This document shows, piece by piece, positions 55,039-62,102 of a DNA stretch of 62,102 nt. Below the pieces are notes generated by a model, which worked only from the letters and a program-made list of their open reading frames with translations, was not told where the DNA came from and ran no database searches. The position numbers and the translations under genes are program-made. The stretch's first letter is position 1. Each line of letters starts with the position of its first letter. Source of the DNA: Marinobacter halodurans (GTDB taxonomy: Bacteria; Pseudomonadota; Gammaproteobacteria; Pseudomonadales; Oleiphilaceae); the NCBI RefSeq assembly GCF_004327985.1, contig NZ_SJDL01000033.1:1-62102 (forward strand), given 5' to 3'.

Positions 55039-55827
55039 TCAGGGAACATAGCGGTTGATGATGGCGTCCAGTTCGCCGGATTGCCTCAGGTCGGCCAGCG
55101 TCTGGTTGAAGGCGGCTATCATCGGAGCCCACCTTGGAGCGAACATCAGGCGGTACTTGGTCTCGTCCAGCTTCACGGGCTCTATCTGGAACGCCCCTTC
55201 CCATCCATGTTGGCGGATGAGCCACAGGCCGGCCCTGGCGTTGGCAATGCCGCCGTCGAAACGGTCCCCGGCGCTGAGCCGCTTCAGTATCTCCAGCGTG
55301 TTGTGCACATCGACCCGATGAATCGCGCCGTTATCGAAAAGGGGCTTCAGCACCGGATGGTGATAACCCAGGTTAGCCAGCAGGGTGTGGCCTTTCAGGT
55401 CGTCAATCGTCTGTGCGTTGAGGGGATTTTGAGTGGTGCTGAAGATAACGTCGTGCGCTTGCACGACGCTGTCGGTGAACACGAAACGTTCGGGCTTCGA
55501 CGTCCACTCGATGGCTCGCATGGTGGCGTCCAGATGGCCGGACAGGAGGAAGCCGTTGACCCGTTTTGTCGGAATCTGCCGGGCTTCCAGTGTCAGGTTC
55601 TGACGCCTGGCCAGGACCTCCATGACATCCCACATGATGCCAGAAACCTGGCCACCATCATGGATGATGGTGTAAGGGGGGTAACCGCCCGGTGCGATGT
55701 TGAAGTGGATCACCGAAAGCCGGTCGTCCGATTCGGCAGGATGAACTGCGGCGGAGGCATTCAGCATCAGCAGGCTGATTAAAAACATGAAGACCCGGGC
55801 CGGAAATCCGTCGTGACTGGCTTGCAT
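55039..55827 (-). CDS. Periplasmic family 3 solute-binding protein
   Basis: A 262-residue protein with signal peptide (VFMFLISLLMLNASAAVHPAES) and a family 3 binding fold: VIHFNIAPGGYPPYTIIHDG, GIMWDVMEVLARRQNL and LKGHTLLANLGYHHPVL. It has no permease or ATPase beside it. Orphan members of this group often act as sensors or as partners of distant transporters, so ligand and partner are unknown. Confidence 0.8.
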   Translation of the reverse strand: MQASHDGFPARVFMFLISLLMLNASAAVHPAESDDRLSVIHFNIAPGGYPPYTIIHDGGQVSGIMWDVMEVLARRQNLTLEARQIPTKRVNGFLLSGHLDATMRAIEWTSKPERFVFTDSVVQAHDVIFSTTQNPLNAQTIDDLKGHTLLANLGYHHPVLKPLFDNGAIHRVDVHNTLEILKRLSAGDRFDGGIANARAGLWLIRQHGWEGAFQIEPVKLDETKYRLMFAPRWAPMIAAFNQTLADLRQSGELDAIINRYVP

Positions 55828-56017
55828 TGAATAACCACATGGTGACGGTTAGCTGAAGCATGGCGCTTGGCATAGTGCCGATGAGGCCACGAGTCTAATA
55901 TAGCTGACAGGGGAAGCGACAAAGGCCCAGAACGACAAAGTTTGCAAAATCTGCGCCCTGGCCCGGGCGCATCCGGTCGAAGTCGCGGCGCGAAGATATC
56001 CCACGGGAGGAATCGCC

Positions 56018-56464
56018 ATGAACCTGAACGTGAGTGTCGGCCATCGTTTGACCGTTTACGTGTGGCTGGTCGTGCTGATGGTGCTTGCATCCGGCCCGGT
56101 GGCGGTCCGGGCAGACGGCGCCCCGGAACAGGATAGCCTCGAACGGGTCATCCGGGCCCAGTTGCAGGCCTTCTCCCGGGATGACGACGAAGAAGCCTTC
56201 AGCTTTGCCTCGCCAGCCATCCAGCGGGGGTTCTCCAGCCCCCGGGCCTTCGGCGATATGGTGCGTGAGCGCTATCCGGAGGTGTACAACGCCACCACCG
56301 TGAGATTCCGTGAGCAGGTGCCGCACCCGGGCTTTGTCGTCCAGCGGGTCCAGTTGCGGGACCCCAACGGCTTGTACTGGGACGCCTATTACCGGATGGA
56401 ACGCCGGGATGGCGGGTGGTGTATCGGGGGCGTGGTGCTTGAGCGGGTGGCCGGCGGCATCTAA
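56018..56464 (+). CDS. DUF4864 secreted protein
   Basis: A 148-residue protein with a signal peptide (about residues 1-32, LVVLMVLASGPVAVRA). It matches DUF4864: VIRAQLQAFSRDDDEEAFSFA, SPAIQRGFSSPRAFGDMV, then VRFREQVPHPGFVVQRVQL and GWCIGGVVLE at the end. The fold resembles the NTF2-like/SnoaL group. The role is unknown. GGGAGGAATCGCC precedes the ATG. Confidence 0.85.
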   Translation: MNLNVSVGHRLTVYVWLVVLMVLASGPVAVRADGAPEQDSLERVIRAQLQAFSRDDDEEAFSFASPAIQRGFSSPRAFGDMVRERYPEVYNATTVRFREQVPHPGFVVQRVQLRDPNGLYWDAYYRMERRDGGWCIGGVVLERVAGGI

Positions 56465-56493
56465 GCATTGTTCAGCGGCGTTCCTGGCGGGCT

Positions 56494-57171
56494 CTAGCTT
56501 GTCGCCGGTATGTCCTGCGTCAGCGCCTGGTGAATGAGCGTTTTCTGGTGCTCGGCAAACTGGACGATCTGCTCCTCTGCGGCGCCCGCGTCCCGCGCCA
56601 GCACCGCCTGGGTCAGCCGGGCAAAGAAGGCCGCTGTCCGGTCCAGATCCTGCCGGTAGCGATCGGCGCAGAAATAGTAGGTGCGGCTGACCGCCGGCTT
56701 GAAATTGGTCAGTGCCTCGGTCAGGTACGGATTACGCACCACCTCGCAACAGGCATCCATCACGTCGAAACTTGCCTGCACCACCGCCAGGATATTAGGC
56801 GGCTTGGCGTAGAGCCGGGTGGTGGCCTGTTTGATGGCCGCCAGCAGACCCTCCCGATCCCGTTCTTCCCAGCGTTCGCAGAGCCGCCGGGCCAGCATGA
56901 TCAGCAAATGCATATACACGTCATAGAGTTCGGCGGCGTGGCTGGCGTCCAGTACCGTCGCTGACGCGCCCTTTCGCGGCGTGATGTCCACCAGATGCCA
57001 GCGTTCCAGGGTATACAGCGCTTCCTTGACCGACGCCCGGCTGACGGCCAGGTCACTGGCGATGGTGGCTTCCTGGATGCGTTCGCCCGGCTGGATGTCG
57101 CCCGTCATCAGACGTTCGGCCAGGTAGTTCGCGATCTGTTCGGCGAGCGTATTGGGAGCCCGGAATTCCAT
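56494..57171 (-). CDS. GntR-family (FCD/VanR-type) regulator, likely of alkB
   Basis: A 225-residue regulator from ATG 57171; a TTG seven codons upstream is an alternative, and neither has a strong ribosome-binding site. The N-terminal winged helix is AEQIANYLAERLMTGDIQPGERIQEATIASDLAVSRASVKEAL in segments, with R-E/K-A-L typical of GntR. The C-terminal all-helical effector domain (about 90-220) resembles FCD. It is divergent from alkB with a perfect 17-base palindrome between them. GntR repressors beside alkB are known in Alcanivorax, so alkane- or fatty-acid-responsive repression is likely. Confidence 0.87.
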   Translation of the reverse strand: MEFRAPNTLAEQIANYLAERLMTGDIQPGERIQEATIASDLAVSRASVKEALYTLERWHLVDITPRKGASATVLDASHAAELYDVYMHLLIMLARRLCERWEERDREGLLAAIKQATTRLYAKPPNILAVVQASFDVMDACCEVVRNPYLTEALTNFKPAVSRTYYFCADRYRQDLDRTAAFFARLTQAVLARDAGAAEEQIVQFAEHQKTLIHQALTQDIPATS

Positions 57172-57309
57172 AGACGGTTCGTCGCTTTGCAAGAGTGGGA
57201 TAAATCCCGGTGGTTGGGGTGGACGACATCATCCTACCGTGCAGTGGGGCCAAAAGGCAGGCCTTGGAGGTCAGGATGCGTTTGCTTGATTAAATTTCAC
57301 ACTCATTGT

Positions 57310-57339
57310 TTGACTGCTGCCATATTGTCGGACAATATA
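57310..57339 (+). promoter_or_regulatory. alkB promoter with GntR operator
   Basis: ATATTGTC-G-GACAATAT (57322-57338) is a perfect palindrome with the TTGTC-GACAA core expected of FCD/VanR GntR regulators. A -35-like TTGACT (57310-57315) lies just before it and a -10-like AATATA overlaps its right arm, so bound regulator would block the promoter. Confidence 0.7.
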
Positions 57340-57469
57340 GCAATTAAGGTTGGTAAGCCGTTGAAGCGAAAACGCCACGGCGGACCGCCCGGAACATCAA
57401 CAACAACCCGTCACCACACGGAAAGGGCACGGCTCACGAGGGAGCGGGCCCGACAAGCGAGGTACAGAC

Positions 57470-58606
57470 GTGAGTACACAACAAGCCACCCTGGAACAGT
57501 CACCCACCCGTCGCCGGCTGTTGCTGCGCCTGAAGAAATACAGCTTCGTGATTGCGTTGCTGCCCCTGGCGCTACCTTTTCTCCTGCTGAGTGCAGGCGA
57601 GGCCACCGGCTGGATCAACCTGTTTGCCTGGGGCGTGCCGGTGGTCGTCTTTGGCATCATCCCCTTGCTCGACTTCATGCTGGGGCAGGACGCGCTGAAC
57701 CCCGATGAGCAGGCCGATGTTCCCCACATGAATCACGAAGTGTTCTACCGTTTCCTGACGCTCGGCTGGGTCGTGGCCTTTGCCGCCATCCTGGTCTGGG
57801 GGATAGGCGTGCTGGTCAGCGGCGCACTCTCGCCGGTGGGTATGGTGGGCTGGACGGTATCGATCGGTATCGTCGGCGGCCTGGGAATCAACGTGGCCCA
57901 TGAGCTGATCCACAAGGACGGGCGCCTGGAGACCTGGGCCGGCGGCCTGCTGTTGTCACTGGTGAGCTACGCCGGCTTCAAGGTGGAGCATGTCCGCGGC
58001 CATCATGTTCACGTGTCCACGCCCGAGGATGCCTCATCCTCGCGCTACAACCAGTCCCTCTACAGTTTCCTGCCACAGGCCTACGGCCGTAACTTCATGA
58101 ATGCCTGGCGGCTTGAGGCGAAGCGTCTTGAGCGCAAGGGCCATTCTGCCTTCAGCTGGCGCAATGAACTGATCTGGTGGTACGGCATCACGCTGCTGAC
58201 GCTGGTGGGTTTCACGGTGGCGTTCGGCTGGCTGGGCGCGGCCTTCTTTATCGAGCAGAGCTTTATCGCCTTCACCCTGTTGGAAATCGTGAATTACCTG
58301 GAACACTACGGCCTGCACCGCCGCAAGCTGGAGAACGGCCGCTACGAGCGCACCACACCGGCCCACAGCTGGAATTCCAACTACTTCCTGACCAACGTGT
58401 TCCTGTTCCACCTGCAACGCCACAGCGACCATCACGCCTACGCCAAGCGCCGCTACCAGGTGCTGCGCCATCACGAGGTCGCGCCGCAGCTGCCGGCGGG
58501 CTATGCGGCCATGGTGGTGCTGGCGCTGTTCCCGCCGCTGTGGATGCGGATCATGAACCCGCGGGTGGAGGCGTATTACGAAGGGGAAGAGCATCAGTTG
58601 GCTTGA
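57470..58606 (+). CDS. alkB: Alkane 1-monooxygenase AlkB
   Basis: A 378-residue integral-membrane diiron enzyme that oxidises medium-chain alkanes to 1-alkanols using rubredoxin. All histidine motifs are present: NVAHELIHKDGR, EHVRGHHVHVSTP, NYLEHYGLHRRK (with the AlkB-type NYxEHYG) and LQRHSDHHAYAKRRYQ. Six membrane spans lie in pairs near 22-60, 85-140 and 225-265. Rubredoxin and rubredoxin reductase are not in the window. The GTG at 57470 gives the usual short hydrophilic start. It is controlled by the divergent GntR regulator. Confidence 0.95.
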   Translation: MSTQQATLEQSPTRRRLLLRLKKYSFVIALLPLALPFLLLSAGEATGWINLFAWGVPVVVFGIIPLLDFMLGQDALNPDEQADVPHMNHEVFYRFLTLGWVVAFAAILVWGIGVLVSGALSPVGMVGWTVSIGIVGGLGINVAHELIHKDGRLETWAGGLLLSLVSYAGFKVEHVRGHHVHVSTPEDASSSRYNQSLYSFLPQAYGRNFMNAWRLEAKRLERKGHSAFSWRNELIWWYGITLLTLVGFTVAFGWLGAAFFIEQSFIAFTLLEIVNYLEHYGLHRRKLENGRYERTTPAHSWNSNYFLTNVFLFHLQRHSDHHAYAKRRYQVLRHHEVAPQLPAGYAAMVVLALFPPLWMRIMNPRVEAYYEGEEHQLA

Positions 58607-58631
58607 GCCACGGACCGATACCATGTCTCTG

Positions 58632-58654
58632 AAGGGCCCGACAGGGCCCTTTTT
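58632..58654 (+). terminator. Intrinsic terminator after alkB
   Basis: AAGGGCCC and GGGCCCTT form a stem around GACA, running into TTTTT, 25 bases after the stop codon. Confidence 0.85.
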
Positions 58655-58694
58655 CATTTCCGGGATGGGTCAAAAAGATGGCCGCCCGAGGGCA

Positions 58695-58845
58695 GCTCCG
58701 AAGCTGAAGCGTCGGCTACATGGGCTGACTGCCTCAAAGGGGCTTGGGTGAATGAACACCGACGGTGCAGGATCGCATCCAGCTCATCGGTCGCCCCGGG
58801 CATGTAGCAGATGCTTTAGCTTCTGAGGCGCCGGAGGCGCCCGAC
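58695..58845. repeat. Two half copies of the palindromic repeat, back to back
   Basis: A lone right arm (CTCCGAAGCTGAAGCGTCGG..CTACAT, 58695-58721) is followed 79 bases later by a lone left arm (CATGTAGCAGATGCTTTAGC, 58801-58845, with GAGGCGCCGGAGGCGCC). The order is the reverse of a normal copy, as expected if one tandem unit lost its outer halves. No gene is seen in 58655-58899. Confidence 0.75.
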
Positions 58846-58899
58846 TTTTATCCGGAAAACCCCGGCGTCGCCTTTTAATTCAAGCCTGGGTGCAATCGT

Positions 58900-60699
58900 T
58901 CAACCATTCTTTTGCTCGTCATCGTCCTGATCCTCCTCAAACAGCCGCTGCAATTCCTCGGCCGCATCCCGGGACGACTGCAGGATCTTGGCCGCATCGT
59001 GATGCAGACCTTTCTCGTGTTGGCGGACCAGATTGCGCTCGTCGGTGTCGCGGAACAGGCGGACGAACTCCTGGGCTTCGTCGCGATCACGGCCCAGGCT
59101 GACCAGCATCTCCTCCGCCATCAGCAGCGCCGAGTGGTAGGTCTCCCGCACCAGCCAGCGCACCCCGGCATCCATCAGCAGGTGGGCGTGGCGGCGGTTG
59201 CGGGCCCGGGCTAGGATGCGGACATCCGGAAAATACTGGCGCACCAGACGCACGGCGCGCAGCGAGGCGTCGATGTCATCAATCGCCAGAATAAACACGC
59301 TGGCCTCGCCCACACGCGCCGCGCGCAGGACGTCCAGTTGGGACGCGTCACCGTAATGGACCTTGTTGCCGAAGCGCCGCACCACATCCACCTGATCCGG
59401 GTTGATGTCCAGGGCGGTAAAGGGAATCTTCAATGAACGGAGCAGGCGACCGCTGATCTGGCCAAAGCGACCGAAACCGGCGATCACCGCACCGGTCTTG
59501 CCATCGTCAATCGTATCGAACGGCGGTCGGGCGTCACTGGCGAAGCGCTTGACCAGCGACTCGAACACGAACAGTACCAGTGGCGTCAGCACCATGGAAA
59601 TGGTCACCACGGCGATCAGCTGTTCGTGCAGTTGGCGGTCGATCAACTGCAACTGGGTCGCCAGCGAGAAAATCACGAAGCCGAATTCACCGCCCTGACT
59701 CAGCAGCAGGCCCAGGCGCACGGCGCTGATGCCGTTGAGCTTGCCGCCCCAGCGGCCGATGGCCGCCACCAGTATCGCCTTGACCAGCATCAGCAGCACG
59801 GCCCCGGCAATCAGCCTGAGCGGTTCGGCCAGCACCGCGCCCAGGTTCAGCGTCATCCCCACTGATATAAAGAACAGCCCCAGCAGCAGGCCCTTGAACG
59901 GCTCGATGTCCGCTTCCAGCTGGTGGCGGAACTCGGAGTCCGCCAGGAGCACGCCGGCCACGAAGGCACCCAGCGCCATGGACAGGCCCACCGACTCCAT
60001 CAGGAACGCCGTGCCGGTCACCAACAGCAGGGCGGCGGCGATGGAGATTTCCCGCACCCGGGTGGCGTGGATAAAGCGCAGGGCATGGCGCAGCAGATAG
60101 CGGCCGGCAATGACAATGGCACCGAAGATCAGGGCCACGCGGCCGACACCGAACGCGATCTCCTGCCAACTGGCAGCTTCATCCGCGCCGCCTGACGCAA
60201 GAAACGGAATGAACGCCAGCATCGGCACGGCGGCCATATCCTGGAACAGCAGGATCGTGAAGGACAGGCGGCCGTGGCCGGTCGCCAATTCCTTCTTCTC
60301 GGCCAGCAACTGCAGGACGAACGCCGTGGAGGACAGCGCCAGGCCGCAGCCGAGGACGACGGCCAGGGAGAGCGGGTAGCCGGCCAGCATGATCAGCCCG
60401 CCGATGCCGATGATGCCGCTGACCACCTGCAGCGTGCCCAGGCCGAAGATGGGTTTGCGCAGGGCCCTCAGCCGTGAGAACTGCAGCTCCAGCCCGATCA
60501 CGAACATCAGCAGCACCACCCCGAATTCGGAGATGTGCAGCATGTTATCCACATCGCCTACCACCCCGAGGCCATGGGGGCCGATCAGCACGCCGGCGGC
60601 AATGTAGCCCAGCAAGGCACCCAGCCCGGCGCGTTTGAACAGGGGAACGGCGATCACCGCCACCAGGAACAGAACAACAAGTTGGCCAAGAGGGTTCAT
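58900..60699 (-). CDS. CPA2 monovalent cation:proton antiporter (KefB/KefC-like)
   Basis: A 599-residue inner-membrane exchanger with about 12-13 spans (residues 1-380), including the family's GYIAAGVLIGPHGLG and FVIGLELQFSRLRALRKP. A TrkA-N Rossmann domain follows (about 400-520): VIAGFGRFGQISGRLLRSL and DINPDQVDVVRRFGNKVHYGD in part. A charged tail of about 60 residues ends it. It resembles glutathione-gated K+ efflux proteins. No KefF/KefG quinone reductase is adjacent. Its neighbour is glyoxalase I, and Kef systems protect against methylglyoxal, which fits. Confidence 0.9.
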   Translation of the reverse strand: MNPLGQLVVLFLVAVIAVPLFKRAGLGALLGYIAAGVLIGPHGLGVVGDVDNMLHISEFGVVLLMFVIGLELQFSRLRALRKPIFGLGTLQVVSGIIGIGGLIMLAGYPLSLAVVLGCGLALSSTAFVLQLLAEKKELATGHGRLSFTILLFQDMAAVPMLAFIPFLASGGADEAASWQEIAFGVGRVALIFGAIVIAGRYLLRHALRFIHATRVREISIAAALLLVTGTAFLMESVGLSMALGAFVAGVLLADSEFRHQLEADIEPFKGLLLGLFFISVGMTLNLGAVLAEPLRLIAGAVLLMLVKAILVAAIGRWGGKLNGISAVRLGLLLSQGGEFGFVIFSLATQLQLIDRQLHEQLIAVVTISMVLTPLVLFVFESLVKRFASDARPPFDTIDDGKTGAVIAGFGRFGQISGRLLRSLKIPFTALDINPDQVDVVRRFGNKVHYGDASQLDVLRAARVGEASVFILAIDDIDASLRAVRLVRQYFPDVRILARARNRRHAHLLMDAGVRWLVRETYHSALLMAEEMLVSLGRDRDEAQEFVRLFRDTDERNLVRQHEKGLHHDAAKILQSSRDAAEELQRLFEEDQDDDEQKNG

Positions 60700-60947
60700 G
60701 CGTATCCTTACTGCCGGCGAACTGGAATGGCGGGTCGTGATATCGGGCGATGGCTTGAAAGTTTAGCCCACGCGCCCCATGGTTAATGTAGTGGTAAACC
60801 GCCCTGATGTGTATCGGGGCGCCCCGGAATACAACGCGCACGCAAGACGCCCGGAATGGCGTCGTCCAATTTTAATCCTCTGAGCGTATAACGATGTCTT
60901 GCTATGGGAGCGAGGTCGTTCTCATGCGTCACTACAGGAGCTATGAC

Positions 60948-61505
60948 ATGTCCCCCCATTTTGAGGAAGCCCCCGGTCTTTCAACCGAAATCGATCCGGC
61001 GACCGACGGGTATGTTTTCAACCAGACGATGATGCGCATCAAGGACCCGGAGCGCAGTCTGGATTTCTACACGCGCGTACTGGGCATGCGCTTGATCCGC
61101 AAGCTCGATTTCCCCGAAATGCAGTTCTCCCTCTATTTCCTGGGCTACCTGGATGACCGGCAGGCCACCACGGTGCCGCCTGGTGACGGTCACCGGACCA
61201 CCTACATCTTCGGTCGCGAAGCGATGCTTGAGCTGACCCACAACTGGGGCACCGAAGACAGGGAAGATTTCGAATATCACAACGGTAACGACGAGCCCCA
61301 GGGCTTCGGCCACATCGGCATCGCCGTGCCGGATGTCTACCAGGCCGCCGAACGCTTCGAGTCGCTGGGCGTAGCGTTCCAGAAACGCCCGGACGACGGC
61401 AGGATGAAAGGCCTGGCCTTCATCCGCGATCCGGACGGTTACTGGATCGAGATCCTCCAGCCGAACATGATGGAGCGTCAGCGTAAGGAAGCAGAAGAGG
61501 GCTAA
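60948..61505 (+). CDS. gloA: Lactoylglutathione lyase (glyoxalase I), zinc type
   Basis: A 185-residue metalloenzyme converting the methylglyoxal-glutathione adduct to S-lactoylglutathione. [20 protein letters not shown] holds the first metal ligand (Gln in place of the His common elsewhere). [24 protein letters not shown] and YWIEILQP carry the remaining Glu/His/Glu ligands. The length and insert [18 protein letters not shown] match the long Zn-dependent class. ATG 60948 has CAGGAG upstream. It is divergent from the Kef-like antiporter. Confidence 0.93.
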   Translation: MSPHFEEAPGLSTEIDPATDGYVFNQTMMRIKDPERSLDFYTRVLGMRLIRKLDFPEMQFSLYFLGYLDDRQATTVPPGDGHRTTYIFGREAMLELTHNWGTEDREDFEYHNGNDEPQGFGHIGIAVPDVYQAAERFESLGVAFQKRPDDGRMKGLAFIRDPDGYWIEILQPNMMERQRKEAEEG

Positions 61506-61520
61506 GGCCCGAATCACGAT

Positions 61521-61548
61521 AAAGGCCGGGCACGTCCCGGCCTTTTTT
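61521..61548 (+). terminator. Intrinsic terminator after gloA
   Basis: AAAGGCCGGG and CCCGGCCTTTTTT form a strong stem around CACGT with a six-base T-run, 15 bases past the gloA stop. Confidence 0.9.
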
Positions 61549-61582
61549 GTGGGTGACTGAAGGGGAGGTGATTCCCCCGAGC

Positions 61583-62102
61583 ACGTAGCAGACGCTTCAG
61601 CTTCTGAGGCGCCGAAGGTGCCCCGGATTGAACCCGGCAGGCCGCGGGCCTGCACCGAAGCTAAAGCGTCGGCTACATTAGGGTGCCGCAACCGAGAGGG
61701 TTCTTAGCCGATGGAACGGATTGAGGCTGGACTCTCCCCGAGCCATGTAGCAGACGCTTCAGCTTCTGAGGCGCCGACAGGGGCCCTGGGTTGAACCCGA
61801 CAGGCCGCGGGCCTGCACCGAAGCTAAAGCGTCGGATACATTAGGGGGCCGCAACCGAGAGGGTTCTTAGCCGATGGAACGGATTGAGGCTGGACTCTCC
61901 CCGAGCCATGTAGCAGACGCTTCAGCTTCTGAGGCGCCGAAGGTGCCCTGGGTTGAACCCGGCAGGCCGCGGGCCTGCACCGAAGCTAAAGCGTCGGCTA
62001 CATTAGGGTGCCGCAACCGAGAGGGTTCTTAGCCGATGGAACGGATTGAGGCTGGACTCTCCCCGAGCCATGTAGCAGACGCTTCAGCTTCTGAGGCGCC
62101 GA
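61583..62102. repeat. Tandem array of the palindromic repeat, period about 162 bp
   Basis: Left arms (GTAGCAGACGCTTCAGC) begin at 61585, 61747, 61910 and 62072, giving periods of 162, 163 and 162 bases. Each unit holds a full inverted element of about 95 bases plus a nearly identical 67-base joint containing CCGCAACCGAGAGGGTTC and GGATTGAGGCTGGACTC. Units differ at only a few bases. The fourth copy is cut by the window edge. No gene is present in 61506-62102. Confidence 0.9.

Noticed and set aside
61583-62102. CRISPR array
   Set aside because: The period is about 162 bases, the joints between arms are nearly identical rather than unique spacers, and no cas gene is near.

Overview
The window looks like a chromosomal segment of a high-GC marine gammaproteobacterium, most likely Marinobacter or a close relative. 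This is inferred from gene content, not from a database search. The clues are an AlkB alkane hydroxylase with a divergent GntR regulator, a glucosylglycerate compatible-solute cassette, a methionine-cycle block (ArsR-methyltransferase regulator, metK, ahcY, metF) divergent from tkt-epd-pgk-fba in a Pseudomonas-like order, SoxR with a perfect SoxR box, and DUF-type outer-membrane proteins common in this group. No tRNA, rRNA, CRISPR array or intact insertion sequence was recognised.

Layout. (1) 1-2.8 kb: a lower-GC accessory patch holding the tip of an Rhs polymorphic toxin, an overlapping candidate immunity gene and two small membrane ORFs, one probably frameshifted. (2) 3.1-10.5 kb: a MexEF-OprN-type tripartite RND efflux operon on the minus strand with a divergent AraC regulator and a candidate AraC operator. 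(3) 10.6-17 kb: FrnE-type DsbA, SoxR, a SoxR-box-driven flavin reductase, a DUF952 protein, an acyltransferase, a zinc alcohol dehydrogenase remnant, a YihY/BrkB membrane protein and an HDOD protein. (4) 17.1-25.2 kb: a DUF445 protein, a second RND pump (permease and adaptor only), rsmE and bioA. (5) 25.4-28.6 kb: DUF2505, a composite palindromic repeat and a polar amino-acid ABC transporter.

(6) 28.8-33.8 kb: metF, ahcY, metK and the SahR-like regulator, read leftward behind a perfect ArsR-type operator. Together they form the SAM/SAH recycling arm. (7) 34.1-39.6 kb: tkt-epd-pgk-fba, central carbon metabolism. (8) 39.6-40.7 kb: an AT-rich VapBC45-like PIN/DUF433 toxin-antitoxin pair inserted after fba. 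(9) 41-46 kb: cbpA-cbpM, an anchored DsbA-like protein, a beta-barrel protein, trhO and a DUF481 outer-membrane protein.

(10) 46.0-49.5 kb: an envelope cassette of a flippase-like membrane protein, a fusion of a degenerate (metal-ligand-free) metallophosphoesterase domain with a GT4 glycosyltransferase, and a 37-residue ORF. This is the best candidate here for an undescribed system. (11) 49.8-53.7 kb: HAD phosphatase, GpgS and a GH13_18 phosphorylase, forming a glucosylglycerate synthesis and recovery module. (12) 53.8-62.1 kb: a DUF6160-like protein, a periplasmic binding protein, DUF4864, GntR/alkB, a CPA2 antiporter and gloA.

A palindromic intergenic repeat family (arms like ATGTAGCCGACGCTTCAGC) recurs across the window as full, half and composite copies. 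It ends as a tandem array with a period of about 162 bp that runs off the right edge.
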